A stretch of 64,000 nucleotides of DNA from Nibricoccus aquaticus (GTDB lineage: Bacteria; Verrucomicrobiota; Verrucomicrobiia; Opitutales; Opitutaceae). Made by a program: the position numbers and the translations under genes. The DNA is taken from NCBI RefSeq assembly GCF_002310495.1, contig NZ_CP023344.1, positions 3,179,501-3,243,500 of the forward strand, written 5' to 3'. Position 1 is the stretch's first letter. Every line of letters begins with the position of its first letter. The notes under the pieces are model-generated. The model was given only the letters and a program-made list of their open reading frames with translations, searched no databases and was not told the origin of the DNA. This document shows positions 44,978-52,886 of this stretch, piece after piece.

Positions 44978-46081
44978 TCAGTATTCGTTGAAGATGCGCT
45001 GGAGCTGGCGCGGATCGGAGGTCTTGGTGAGCGCGAGACGCAGGAGGATGCGGGCTTTTTGAGCGTTCAGGTTGTCGGCGGTGATGATGCCGCGACCGGC
45101 ACCGCGTTCGCTGAGGGTGACGCGACCGGCTCCCTTGCGGTCGCTTTGGACGATGACGACGCCTTCGGCCTGAGCGGCGGAGAAAGCGCGGGCGTAGGAC
45201 GGGGAGCTGTCGGCGAAGACGATGCCTTTGGCGCCGGCCTTCGTGAGGGCGAAGATGGGCGCGGAGCTGGCTTCTTGATAACCGTAGACGATGTCGACCT
45301 GAGGGAGTGTCTCGATCTTGGATACGTCGAACTCGCTGGTGACGGTGTGGCGGACGAGCGGGTTGCGGTAGAAGACGACGCGGTCGGAGTCGACGAAGCC
45401 GAGCGGCCCGAGTTCGCGGGCGACGAAGGTCTCGACGTGGTAGGTATGGTTCTTGGTGACGAAGCGGGCTGAGTGGATGGTGTCGTTGAGGACGACCATC
45501 ACGCCTTTGCCGGCGGCATCGGGCGTGGCGGCGGTGCGGACGGCGTTGTAGAGATTGTACGGGCCGTCGCGGCTGATGGCGGTGAACGGGCGCATGGCGC
45601 CGACCACGACGACGGGCTTGGCGGAGTTGACGGTGAGCTGGAGGAAGTAGGCGGTTTCCTCGAGCGTGCCGGTGCCGTGCGTGACGACGGCGCCCGCGAC
45701 ATCGGGACGGGCGAGCGTGGCGTTGATGGATTTGGCGAGTTTCAGGAGGAGCTCTGTGGTGACGCCGCCGGAGCCGATGTTGCTGATCTCGGTGACCTCG
45801 ACTTTGGCGAGAGTTTTGAGCTCGGGGAGATCGGTGAGGAGTTCGTCCGGTGTGACGCGACCGTCATTATACTCGGAAAGGGTCAGGCGATGTTTGCCTT
45901 TGCTTTGAATGGTGCCGCCGGTGGTGAAGAGAGCGACGGTAGGAAGTTCGGCCGCGGTGGAAACAGCCACCGCGGCGAACGACCAACATCCGACGAACAA
46001 CAACGACCGTCGGAAAAGGGAGAGCGCACGCGCCGCGCGAGCGACGTGGGCGAGCGAGAGCGAAGTGAGGGAGAAGGTCAT
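44978..46081 (-). CDS. Exported asparaginase-type amidohydrolase F (HGTGT variant)
   Basis: 367 residues; leader FRRSLLFVGCWSFAAVAVSTAAE. Paralogue of gene C: LFTTGGTIQSKG, GRVTPDELLTDLPEL, EISNIGSGG. Thr57, Thr137 and Lys210 (FVTKNHT) are kept; the Asp of HGTDT is Gly138. The MNDEI-SARD stretch is LNDTIHSARFV. Ends LQRIFNEY. 3 nt after amidase 17 and 36 nt before gene E. Confidence 0.88.
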   Translation of the reverse strand: MTFSLTSLSLAHVARAARALSLFRRSLLFVGCWSFAAVAVSTAAELPTVALFTTGGTIQSKGKHRLTLSEYNDGRVTPDELLTDLPELKTLAKVEVTEISNIGSGGVTTELLLKLAKSINATLARPDVAGAVVTHGTGTLEETAYFLQLTVNSAKPVVVVGAMRPFTAISRDGPYNLYNAVRTAATPDAAGKGVMVVLNDTIHSARFVTKNHTYHVETFVARELGPLGFVDSDRVVFYRNPLVRHTVTSEFDVSKIETLPQVDIVYGYQEASSAPIFALTKAGAKGIVFADSSPSYARAFSAAQAEGVVIVQSDRKGAGRVTLSERGAGRGIITADNLNAQKARILLRLALTKTSDPRQLQRIFNEY

Positions 46082-46084
46082 GAT

Positions 46085-47695
46085 TCAGTAGGAGAAGGAT
46101 TCGCCGGGGAGGGCGGGTGTGGTGGGGGGAAGTTTGCGGACGCCTTTCGCGACGGCTTCGTAGCCGGAGGCGATCTTGATGAGCGTGGGTTCGCTCCAGG
46201 GGCGGCCGAGGATTTCGAGGCCGACGGGATTGCCGTCGGGCGTGAAGCCCATCGGCACGACCAGCGCGGGCAGGCCAGTGAGCGGGCTGAGCTGGATCGT
46301 GTCGCTGTAAACGGTTTCGGAGGGACGCGGACCGATGAGCATCGGACGGCGCAGGCGGTGCGGGTAGATGAGCGCGTCGAGCTGGTACTTATCCATCAGC
46401 GCGATGGCGGCGGCGCGGAGGGCGGCTTTGCCTTCGAGCGTGGCGCGGTACTCGGGGTCGCGGTTGAGATCGGGTGCGTTGGCAATAGCGGCTTTGACGC
46501 CGGGTCGCATGGGGACGCCCTCGTGGCCGAGCATGAGCTCGCTAGAGTTTTTATACGGATACTCCGGGCCCTGGCGTGCGAGGTAGAGATCGACGGCGGT
46601 GATGCGCTCGAAGCGGCTGGGGAGACTGTTGGAAACGAGGTAGGATTTTAGACTAAAACCGAAAGTCAGACCATCGACGACCTTTGCGCCATTGGCGGGG
46701 AAAACGGCGAGGGCTTTTTGGGTGAGTTCGAGAACCTCGGGCTCTGAGGGGCCGAACTCCCAGGCGTCTTTGAGGATGCCGACGCGGGCACCGCGCAGGC
46801 CGTTTTTGTCGATGAAGGACGTGTAGGATTTCTCGGGCATCTGGCCGAGGCTTTGGGCGGTCCAGAGATCGAAGGAGTCGAAGCCAGCGATGACATCGAG
46901 GGTGGCGGCGAGATCGTATACGGAGCGGGCCATGGGGCCGCCGCGTTCGCCGGTGACGTAGCTCCACATCTGGCCGTCGCGGGAGATGAGGCCGGAGGTG
47001 GAGGCGAGGCCGTAGAGATTGCCGTCGCTTGTGGGAGTACGTATCGAGAAACCAGTTTCACTGCCGAGGCCGATCGTTCCCATGACGGAGGCGAGTGCGG
47101 CGGAGGTGCCGGATGAGGACCAGCCGGGCGTGCGCTTGAGGTCGTAGGGATTGAGGGTGTTGCCGCCCATCGTGCTGGCGGCGACCGTTTCGGGAGCGGC
47201 GTACCAGTCGGACTGGTTGTTTTTCCCGAGGATAACGACGCCGGCTTCGCGGAGTTTTTTGACGATAAAGGCGTCCTTCGAAGGCTTCACACCTTTGAGC
47301 GGGAGGTAGCCCCCGGTGGTGGGCATGTCGAAGGTGTCGAAGACGTCTTTGACGACGGCGACGGTGCCGTGGAGGGGACCGCGCGGGCCTTTGGTTTTGC
47401 GCTCGGCGTCGAGGGCGCGGGCCTCGGCGATGGCGTTGGGGTTGACGTAGAGGAAGGATTTTATCGTCGGGCCCTTCTGATCGTAGGCGTCTATGCGGGC
47501 GAGGTAGAGCTGGACGAGTTTTTCGGAGGTGAGTACACCGCTGGACATGGCGGCCTGGATGTCGGCGGCGGTGGCGGTGGTCAGGTTGAAATCGGCTGCG
47601 CTGGCCTGCGGAATGACCAATGACCATTGACCGATGACCAATGCCAGAAACGCGGCGCGGGTGTGGCGGCGAAAAATAGAACCTAGGGAACTCAT
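46085..47695 (-). CDS. Secreted amidase-signature hydrolase 17
   Basis: 536 residues from ATG 47695; a GTG 33 nt further upstream lies inside a REP-like hairpin and is less likely. The leader AAFLALVIGQWSLVIPQASAAD is built on TGACCAA heptads. Triad: Lys116 (VVKDVFDTFD), Ser193 in GWSSSG (Trp before the cis-Ser in place of Gly), Ser217 (GSETGFSIRTP). Near-twin of amidase 18 (GGNTLNPYDLKR-PGWSS, YLPLKGVKPSKDAFI). Tail TPALPGESFSY. Confidence 0.9.
   Translation of the reverse strand: MSSLGSIFRRHTRAAFLALVIGQWSLVIPQASAADFNLTTATAADIQAAMSSGVLTSEKLVQLYLARIDAYDQKGPTIKSFLYVNPNAIAEARALDAERKTKGPRGPLHGTVAVVKDVFDTFDMPTTGGYLPLKGVKPSKDAFIVKKLREAGVVILGKNNQSDWYAAPETVAASTMGGNTLNPYDLKRTPGWSSSGTSAALASVMGTIGLGSETGFSIRTPTSDGNLYGLASTSGLISRDGQMWSYVTGERGGPMARSVYDLAATLDVIAGFDSFDLWTAQSLGQMPEKSYTSFIDKNGLRGARVGILKDAWEFGPSEPEVLELTQKALAVFPANGAKVVDGLTFGFSLKSYLVSNSLPSRFERITAVDLYLARQGPEYPYKNSSELMLGHEGVPMRPGVKAAIANAPDLNRDPEYRATLEGKAALRAAAIALMDKYQLDALIYPHRLRRPMLIGPRPSETVYSDTIQLSPLTGLPALVVPMGFTPDGNPVGLEILGRPWSEPTLIKIASGYEAVAKGVRKLPPTTPALPGESFSY
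47614..47643. repeat. Heptanucleotide tandem repeat (TGACCAA family) in a leader
   Basis: Units TGACCAA, TGACCAT, TGACCGA, TGACCAA then TG. The minus strand encodes LVIGQWSLVI in the signal peptide of amidase 17. Confidence 0.8.
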
Positions 47696-47723
47696 GGGAC
47701 TGATGGGATTTATATCGGAGGCG

Positions 47724-47745
47724 CGCACCAGAGGTGCGGCCCTAC
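47724..47745 (-). repeat. REP-like hairpin
   Basis: CGCACC and GGTGCG arms around AGA, then GCCCTAC on the plus strand. It fills the gap between amidases 18 and 17, just before the start of the latter. Confidence 0.55.
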
Positions 47746-47750
47746 AAGGA

Positions 47751-49367
47751 TCAGTAGGTGATGGATTCGCCGGGGAGGGCGGGGGTGCTTGGCGGGAGTT
47801 TGCGGAGGTCTTTGGCGGAGGCTTCGTAGCCGGAGGCGATTTTAATGAGCGTGGGTTCGCTCCAGGGGCGGCCGAGGATTTCGAGGCCGACGGGATTGCC
47901 GTCGGGGGTGAAGCCCATCGGGACGATCATCGCGGGCAAACCGGTGAGGGGGCTCATCTGATTGGCCGTGTATTTGCGTTCTGGATCGCCGCGCGGGCCG
48001 AGAGGGAGAGGCTTGCTCAACTTGTGCGGGTAGATGAGCGCATCGAGTTCGTACTTGTCCATGAGTGCGATGACGGCGGCGCGGAGGGCGGCTTTGCCGG
48101 CGAGAGTGGCGCGGTACTCGGGGTCGCGGTTGAGGTCGGGCAGGTCCTCGATGTTTTCTTTGTCGGCCGGACGGCCCGGGACGTTGGGGACGCCGTGATC
48201 GAGGAGGAGCTGGCGGGCATTTTTGAACGGATACTCCGGACCCTGGCGGGCGAGGTAGTGATTGATCGCGTGGATGCGCTCGTACCGGCTCGGGAGGGAA
48301 TTTCCTTCCAGGTACTGCGGCAGATCGATGCCGAGTGCGACGGGGTCGATGACCTTGGCACCGTTCTGGCCGAAGACGGCGATGGCTTTTTTCGCCATGG
48401 CGACGACGTCGGGGTCATGCGCGGGGGAGTGGAAATCCCAGCCTTCTTTGAGCACGCCTACGCGGGCGCCTTTGAGGCCGTTTTTGTCGATGAAGGAGAC
48501 GTAGGATTCGAGGGGCATTTTGCCGAGGCTTTGGGCGGTCCAGAGATCGAAGGCGTCGAAACCGGCGATGACATCGAGCGAAGCGGCGAGATCGTAGACG
48601 GAGCGGGTCATGGGGCCGCCGCGTTCGCCGGTGATGTAGCTCCACATCTGTCCATCGCGAGAGATGAGGCCGGAGGTGGTGGAGAGGCCGTAGAGATTGC
48701 TGTCGGACGTGGGGGTGCGTATCGAGAAACCGGTTTCACTGCCGAGGCCGATGGTGCCGAAGACGGCGGCCATGCCTGCGCCGGTGCCGGCGCTAGACCA
48801 GCCGGGGATGCGTTTGAGGTCGTAAGGGTTGAGCGTGTTCCCGCCGAGAGTGCTGGCGGCGGTGTTGGCGGGCTGGCCGTACCAGTCGGACTGATTGAGT
48901 TTGGCGAGGATGACGCAGCCGGCTTCGCGGAGTTTTTTGATGATGAAGGCGTCCTTGGACGGCTTCACGCCTTTGAGCGGGACGAAGCCGCCGGTGGTGG
49001 GCATGTCGGCGGTGTCGAAGACGTCTTTCGCGATGACGACGACGCCGTGGAGGGGGCCGCGCGGGCCTTTGGTTTTGCGCTCGGCGTCGAGGGCTCGAGC
49101 CTCGGCGAGGGCGTTGGGGTTGAGGAAGAGTACGGAGGCGATCTTCGGACCTTTGGCGTCGTAGGCTTCGATGCGATTGATGTAGAGCTGCGTTAGCTTT
49201 TCCGAGGTGAGCGCGCCGGAATTCATGGCGGCCTGGATGTCGGCGATGGTGGCGGTAGAGAGGTTGAACTCGGCGGCGCGAAGCTGCAGCTGAGGAAGAA
49301 GACAGAGGCCAGATGCCAGAAGGCAGAGACGGAGCGAGCGACTGGAGATGAGACTGATAGGACGCAT
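47751..49367 (-). CDS. Secreted amidase-signature hydrolase 18
   Basis: 538 residues. Leader LRLCLLASGLCLLPQLQLRAAE, heptad-derived, nearly the same peptide as in amidase 16 though the mature enzymes differ. Triad: Lys114 (IAKDVFDTAD), Ser191 (GWSSAG), Ser215 (GSETGFSIRTP). Paralogue of adjacent amidase 17. Tail TPALPGESITY. Nine nt after amidase 19. Confidence 0.92.
   Translation of the reverse strand: MRPISLISSRSLRLCLLASGLCLLPQLQLRAAEFNLSTATIADIQAAMNSGALTSEKLTQLYINRIEAYDAKGPKIASVLFLNPNALAEARALDAERKTKGPRGPLHGVVVIAKDVFDTADMPTTGGFVPLKGVKPSKDAFIIKKLREAGCVILAKLNQSDWYGQPANTAASTLGGNTLNPYDLKRIPGWSSAGTGAGMAAVFGTIGLGSETGFSIRTPTSDSNLYGLSTTSGLISRDGQMWSYITGERGGPMTRSVYDLAASLDVIAGFDAFDLWTAQSLGKMPLESYVSFIDKNGLKGARVGVLKEGWDFHSPAHDPDVVAMAKKAIAVFGQNGAKVIDPVALGIDLPQYLEGNSLPSRYERIHAINHYLARQGPEYPFKNARQLLLDHGVPNVPGRPADKENIEDLPDLNRDPEYRATLAGKAALRAAVIALMDKYELDALIYPHKLSKPLPLGPRGDPERKYTANQMSPLTGLPAMIVPMGFTPDGNPVGLEILGRPWSEPTLIKIASGYEASAKDLRKLPPSTPALPGESITY
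49303..49330. repeat. Heptanucleotide tandem repeat (CAGANGC family) in a leader
   Basis: Units CAGAGGC, CAGATGC, CAGAAGG, CAGAGAC; on the minus strand they encode LCLLASGLCLL of amidase 18. Confidence 0.7.
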
Positions 49368-49376
49368 GGAGGATGC

Positions 49377-50975
49377 TCAGTAGGTGAAGGTTTCGCCGGG
49401 GAGGGCGGGAGTGGTGGAGGGAGCGACGAGGTGTTTCGTCGCCTGTTCGTAGGCGTAGGCGTAGCCGAGGAGTTTGGGCTCGGAGAAGGCGGGGCCGAAG
49501 AAGGAGATGGTCACGGGCATCTTGTTGTCGGCGGTAAGACCAGCTGGGACGATGACGTCGGGAAACTGGGTGACGTTGGCGATGCTGGTGAGGGAGGGCG
49601 GGCCGACGCGGTCCACGATCTCAGGGGTCTTCGGGTCGATGAGCTCGGGCTGGCGGGAGCGGGTGGGATAGACGAGGGCGTCGAGCTGTTTGTCTTCCAT
49701 AAGACCGAGGACGGCGTCGCGGACCGCGATCATGCCGTGGTTTTTCGCGGAGGTGTATGTGAGCGATGTGATGGGCGGGCCTTCGCTCATGCGTTTGAAG
49801 CGGGTGAAGACGCTTGGGTGCGGGAGGAATTTTCCGGTGGGCGCGGTGAGGGCGAGGCCCTTGGCGGCGAGCTCGGCCTGGGTTTTGGGGAAGCCGGGGC
49901 GGAGACCGCCGAGGTAAGCGGCGTAGTTTTCGCGGACTTCGGACATGCGGATGGGCTCCATGACGGCCGCGCGATTTTGGAGGGCGATGGCGGGGAAGTT
50001 GACCGGATCGACGAGGATTGCGCCCTGGGCTTTGAGCTCGGCGAGGGCGGACTCGAAGACCTTGTCCACCTCGGGGTCGGTGCCGGCGTAGTCGCGGATG
50101 ACGCCGAGGCGGACGCCTTTGAGCGCATCCTTTTTCAAGAACTGGGTGTAGTCTTTATAAAAGAGACCGGCGCTACGGCTGGTGAGCGGGTCGGCGGGGT
50201 CGATGCCGGTCATGAAGCCGAGCGAGAGGGCGAGGTCGTACACGGTGCGGGCCATGGGGCCGCCTGTATCGAACGTCAGGATGCATGGCATGATGCCGGA
50301 GCGGGAGAGCAGGCCGTTGGTGGGTTTGAGTCCGACGATGCCGTTGGCGGAGGAAGGGCCGCGGATGGAGCCGCCGGTGTCGGAGCCGAGGCCGAGCGGG
50401 GCGAACCAGGCGGCGAGGCCGGCGCCGGTGGCTCCGGAAGAGCCGGCGGGATGGCGGCGGGGATCGTGGGGATTGAGGGTCTGGCCGCCGCGTGAACTGA
50501 AGCCGATGCCGCCGTGGGCGAATTCGTCCATGTTCACTTTTGCGAGCATGATGGCGCCGGCGTCGCGCAGGCTTTTGATCATGGGGGCGTCCTTGTACGG
50601 AATGGAGCCGTCGAGGAGGAAGGTGCCGCCGGTGGTGGGCAGATCGAAGGTGTCGTAGTTGTCCTTCACGAGAACGGGGATGCCGTGAAGGGGACCGCGG
50701 GGGCCTTTGGCTTTGCGCTCGGCGTCGAGGGCGCGGGCTTCGTCGAGGGCGCGCGGGTTGAGCGTGATGACCGTGTTAAGCTTGGGGCCCTTGTGGTCGT
50801 AGGCCTCGATGCGCGCGAGGTAGAGGGTGATCAGTTTCTCATAGGTGAGCGCGCCGCTGGCGACGGCTTCCTGGATGTCGGGGATCGAGGCGGTCTCGAG
50901 GGTGAACGTGCGGGCGTGGGTGCTGGCAGCCAGCAATGAAGCGGCGAGAGCGGTGACGAAAAGTTTGAGTCGCAT
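49377..50975 (-). CDS. Secreted amidase-signature hydrolase 19
   Basis: 532 residues, Sec signal LKLFVTALAASLLAASTHA. Triad: Lys104 (LVKDNYDTFD), Ser179 (GSSGA), Ser203 (GSDTGGSIRGP). Blocks GIVGLKPTNGLLSRSGIMPCILTFDTGGPMART and DPLTSRSAGLFYKDYTQFLKKDALKG place it near amidases 21 and 22. Tail TTPALPGETFTY. A 229-nt gap separates it from amidase 20, so an internal promoter is possible. Confidence 0.93.
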   Translation of the reverse strand: MRLKLFVTALAASLLAASTHARTFTLETASIPDIQEAVASGALTYEKLITLYLARIEAYDHKGPKLNTVITLNPRALDEARALDAERKAKGPRGPLHGIPVLVKDNYDTFDLPTTGGTFLLDGSIPYKDAPMIKSLRDAGAIMLAKVNMDEFAHGGIGFSSRGGQTLNPHDPRRHPAGSSGATGAGLAAWFAPLGLGSDTGGSIRGPSSANGIVGLKPTNGLLSRSGIMPCILTFDTGGPMARTVYDLALSLGFMTGIDPADPLTSRSAGLFYKDYTQFLKKDALKGVRLGVIRDYAGTDPEVDKVFESALAELKAQGAILVDPVNFPAIALQNRAAVMEPIRMSEVRENYAAYLGGLRPGFPKTQAELAAKGLALTAPTGKFLPHPSVFTRFKRMSEGPPITSLTYTSAKNHGMIAVRDAVLGLMEDKQLDALVYPTRSRQPELIDPKTPEIVDRVGPPSLTSIANVTQFPDVIVPAGLTADNKMPVTISFFGPAFSEPKLLGYAYAYEQATKHLVAPSTTPALPGETFTY

Positions 50976-51204
50976 GGCGTGGGTAAAGGAGATGCACGCA
51001 AAGCGAGAACAGGGCCGTAGAGCTGACTAAAACGGTGCCGCGGGACGGATTGAGAAATTGGATGCGGAGCGCCGGAGGAGTTGAGGGAAAGTGAAGCGGG
51101 AAGGCGGATGCGGGCGGGGTAGCGCGTTGTTGGGGGTGCGCCACGGTTTTGCGCGACGGGGGGCGTCACGCCTCCATCGGAAGACGATGCATGGGAGGCG
51201 TGGA
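50976..51204. other. 229-nt spacer between amidases 20 and 19
   Basis: Holds a small perfect stem GGCGT-C-ACGCC at 51162-51172 within G- and C-rich flanks, resembling a degenerate REP-like unit. No gene and no clear terminator. It is the largest gap within the 56306-40680 run. Confidence 0.4.
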
Positions 51205-52812
51205 TCAGAGTTTGGGGCCGAGGGGCGGGACGGTCGGGGGTGGGCGACGGTAGTGCGTGGCCTGTTCGTAAGCGTAGGCGTAGCCGATAATTTTGGCGTC
51301 GTCCCAGGCGCGGCCGACGATCTGGAGGCCGACGGGAAGTCCTTCGCCGAGGTAGCCGTTGGGGACGGAGAGGCCGGGCCATTGGAGGGTGCTGGCGACG
51401 AAGGTGAGGCTCGCGCCGAGGCCGGTGACGCCGCCTTTGGGATTGGGCTCGCTGGTCATGATCTGGGTGTTGCGGTCGCCGTTGATGACAGGGAGTTGTG
51501 CCCAGACGGGGAATACAAGGGCGTCGATGCGCTGGGCGTCCATGGCTTTGGTGAAAGCGGCGCGGTAGGCGTTTTCGGTGGCGAGGCCTTTGATGGTGTC
51601 GGGATCGCTTTCGAAGGGACCGGAAGCGGCGACGGATTCGAGGCGGGCCTGGTGAAGCGGGTGGGCGAGCTTGGAATCTGCGATGGCTTGAACGGAGGCG
51701 TACGGGACGCCGGGGTGGCGGGCGAACCACTTGGCGAAATCGTCTTTCAGGCGCGCGGGTGTTTGCGGAGCGCGGGGGAGTGTGTCGAGTTCGGGCACGG
51801 TGAAGGTGTCGATGATCTCTGCGCCGGCGGCTTTTAGCTCGGCGATGGTTTTCTCGAAGTTGGCGATGATGCGCGGATCGGTGACGGCGGGCTTGAAGGC
51901 CTGACGGAGAACACCGAGACGCGCGCCTTTGAGTGCGTCTTTTTTGAGAGAAGCGGAGAAGCGGGAAGGAAAGGGACTCGGAGCAGCGATGCCGTGCGGA
52001 GGAGTTTTTGTAGCGAAGTCGTCGGGATCGGGACCGGCGATGGCTTCGAGCGTGAGCGCGAGATCGGTGACGGTGCGGGCCATGGGGCCGGCGGTATCGC
52101 GGAGGCCAGAGTTGGGTGTGACGCCGCTGCGCGAGACGAGGCCAACGGTGGGACGGAGCCCGACGAGGGCGTTGTGGGCGGCGGGCATGCGGACGGAGCC
52201 GCCGGTGTCGGTGCCGATGCCGACCATGGCGAAGTTGGCGGCGATGGAGTTGCCGGTGCCGCCGGAAGAGCCGCCGGTGGCGTAGGCGGTGTTGTAGGGA
52301 TTGCGCGCGTAGCCACCGAGGACGGAGTTGATGTTGTCGCCACCGCCGAAGGTGAATTCGGAGAGGGAGTTTTTGCCGAGGATGATGGCGCCGGAGGCTT
52401 TGAGTTTCGCGACGAGCGGGGCGTCGGCGGGCGGGATGTAATTTTTCCAGCCCTGGAAGCCGGAGGTCATCGGCATACCCGCGGCGTCGATACAGTCTTT
52501 GACGAGGACGGGGATGCCGTGGAGCGGGCCGGAGAGTTTGCCGGTGGAGCGGAAGGAGGCGTCGAGTTTATCGGCTTCGGCGAGGGCGAGTTTGTTGAGG
52601 TTGATGATGGAGTTGAGGTGCGGGCCGCGCTGATCGTAGGCGTCGATGCGGGCGAGGTAGGCGGTGACGACTTCGCGGACGGTGAGGCGGCCGGTCGAGT
52701 AGGCGGCGTGGAGATCGGCGACGGTGGCCTCTTCGATGGAAAGAGCGCGCACGAGCGGTGTCGCGAGGAGCAGCAAGGCGACTGTGGCCAAGCGGCGGAA
52801 GGTGGATGACAT
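51205..52812 (-). CDS. Secreted amidase-signature hydrolase 20
   Basis: 535 residues; Sec signal LATVALLLLATPLVRA. Triad: Lys105 (LVKDCIDAAG, Cys where most have Asn), Ser182 (GGSSGG), Ser206 (GTDTGGSVRMP). Strongly similar to amidase 4 over the full length and sharing its unusual start SIEEATVADLHAAYSTGR and tail PPLGPKL. Its upstream neighbour, amidase 21, parallels amidase 5, the upstream neighbour of amidase 4. Confidence 0.93.
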   Translation of the reverse strand: MSSTFRRLATVALLLLATPLVRALSIEEATVADLHAAYSTGRLTVREVVTAYLARIDAYDQRGPHLNSIINLNKLALAEADKLDASFRSTGKLSGPLHGIPVLVKDCIDAAGMPMTSGFQGWKNYIPPADAPLVAKLKASGAIILGKNSLSEFTFGGGDNINSVLGGYARNPYNTAYATGGSSGGTGNSIAANFAMVGIGTDTGGSVRMPAAHNALVGLRPTVGLVSRSGVTPNSGLRDTAGPMARTVTDLALTLEAIAGPDPDDFATKTPPHGIAAPSPFPSRFSASLKKDALKGARLGVLRQAFKPAVTDPRIIANFEKTIAELKAAGAEIIDTFTVPELDTLPRAPQTPARLKDDFAKWFARHPGVPYASVQAIADSKLAHPLHQARLESVAASGPFESDPDTIKGLATENAYRAAFTKAMDAQRIDALVFPVWAQLPVINGDRNTQIMTSEPNPKGGVTGLGASLTFVASTLQWPGLSVPNGYLGEGLPVGLQIVGRAWDDAKIIGYAYAYEQATHYRRPPPTVPPLGPKL

Positions 52813-52833
52813 GTGAGAGATGTTTTTTATTTT

Positions 52834-52850
52834 CCGGATTTTTTATCCGG
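52834..52850 (-). promoter_or_regulatory. Leader hairpin before amidase 20
   Basis: CCGGAT and ATCCGG arms with a 5-nt T (A on minus) loop, ending 21 nt before the ATG and followed on the minus strand by an A-rich stretch (AAAATAAAAAAC). It could influence ribosome access; no T-run, so not a terminator in the coding direction. Confidence 0.35.
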
Positions 52851-52886
52851 CGTTCGGATGCGGTGAGTGAGGGCGATGCGTTTCGA

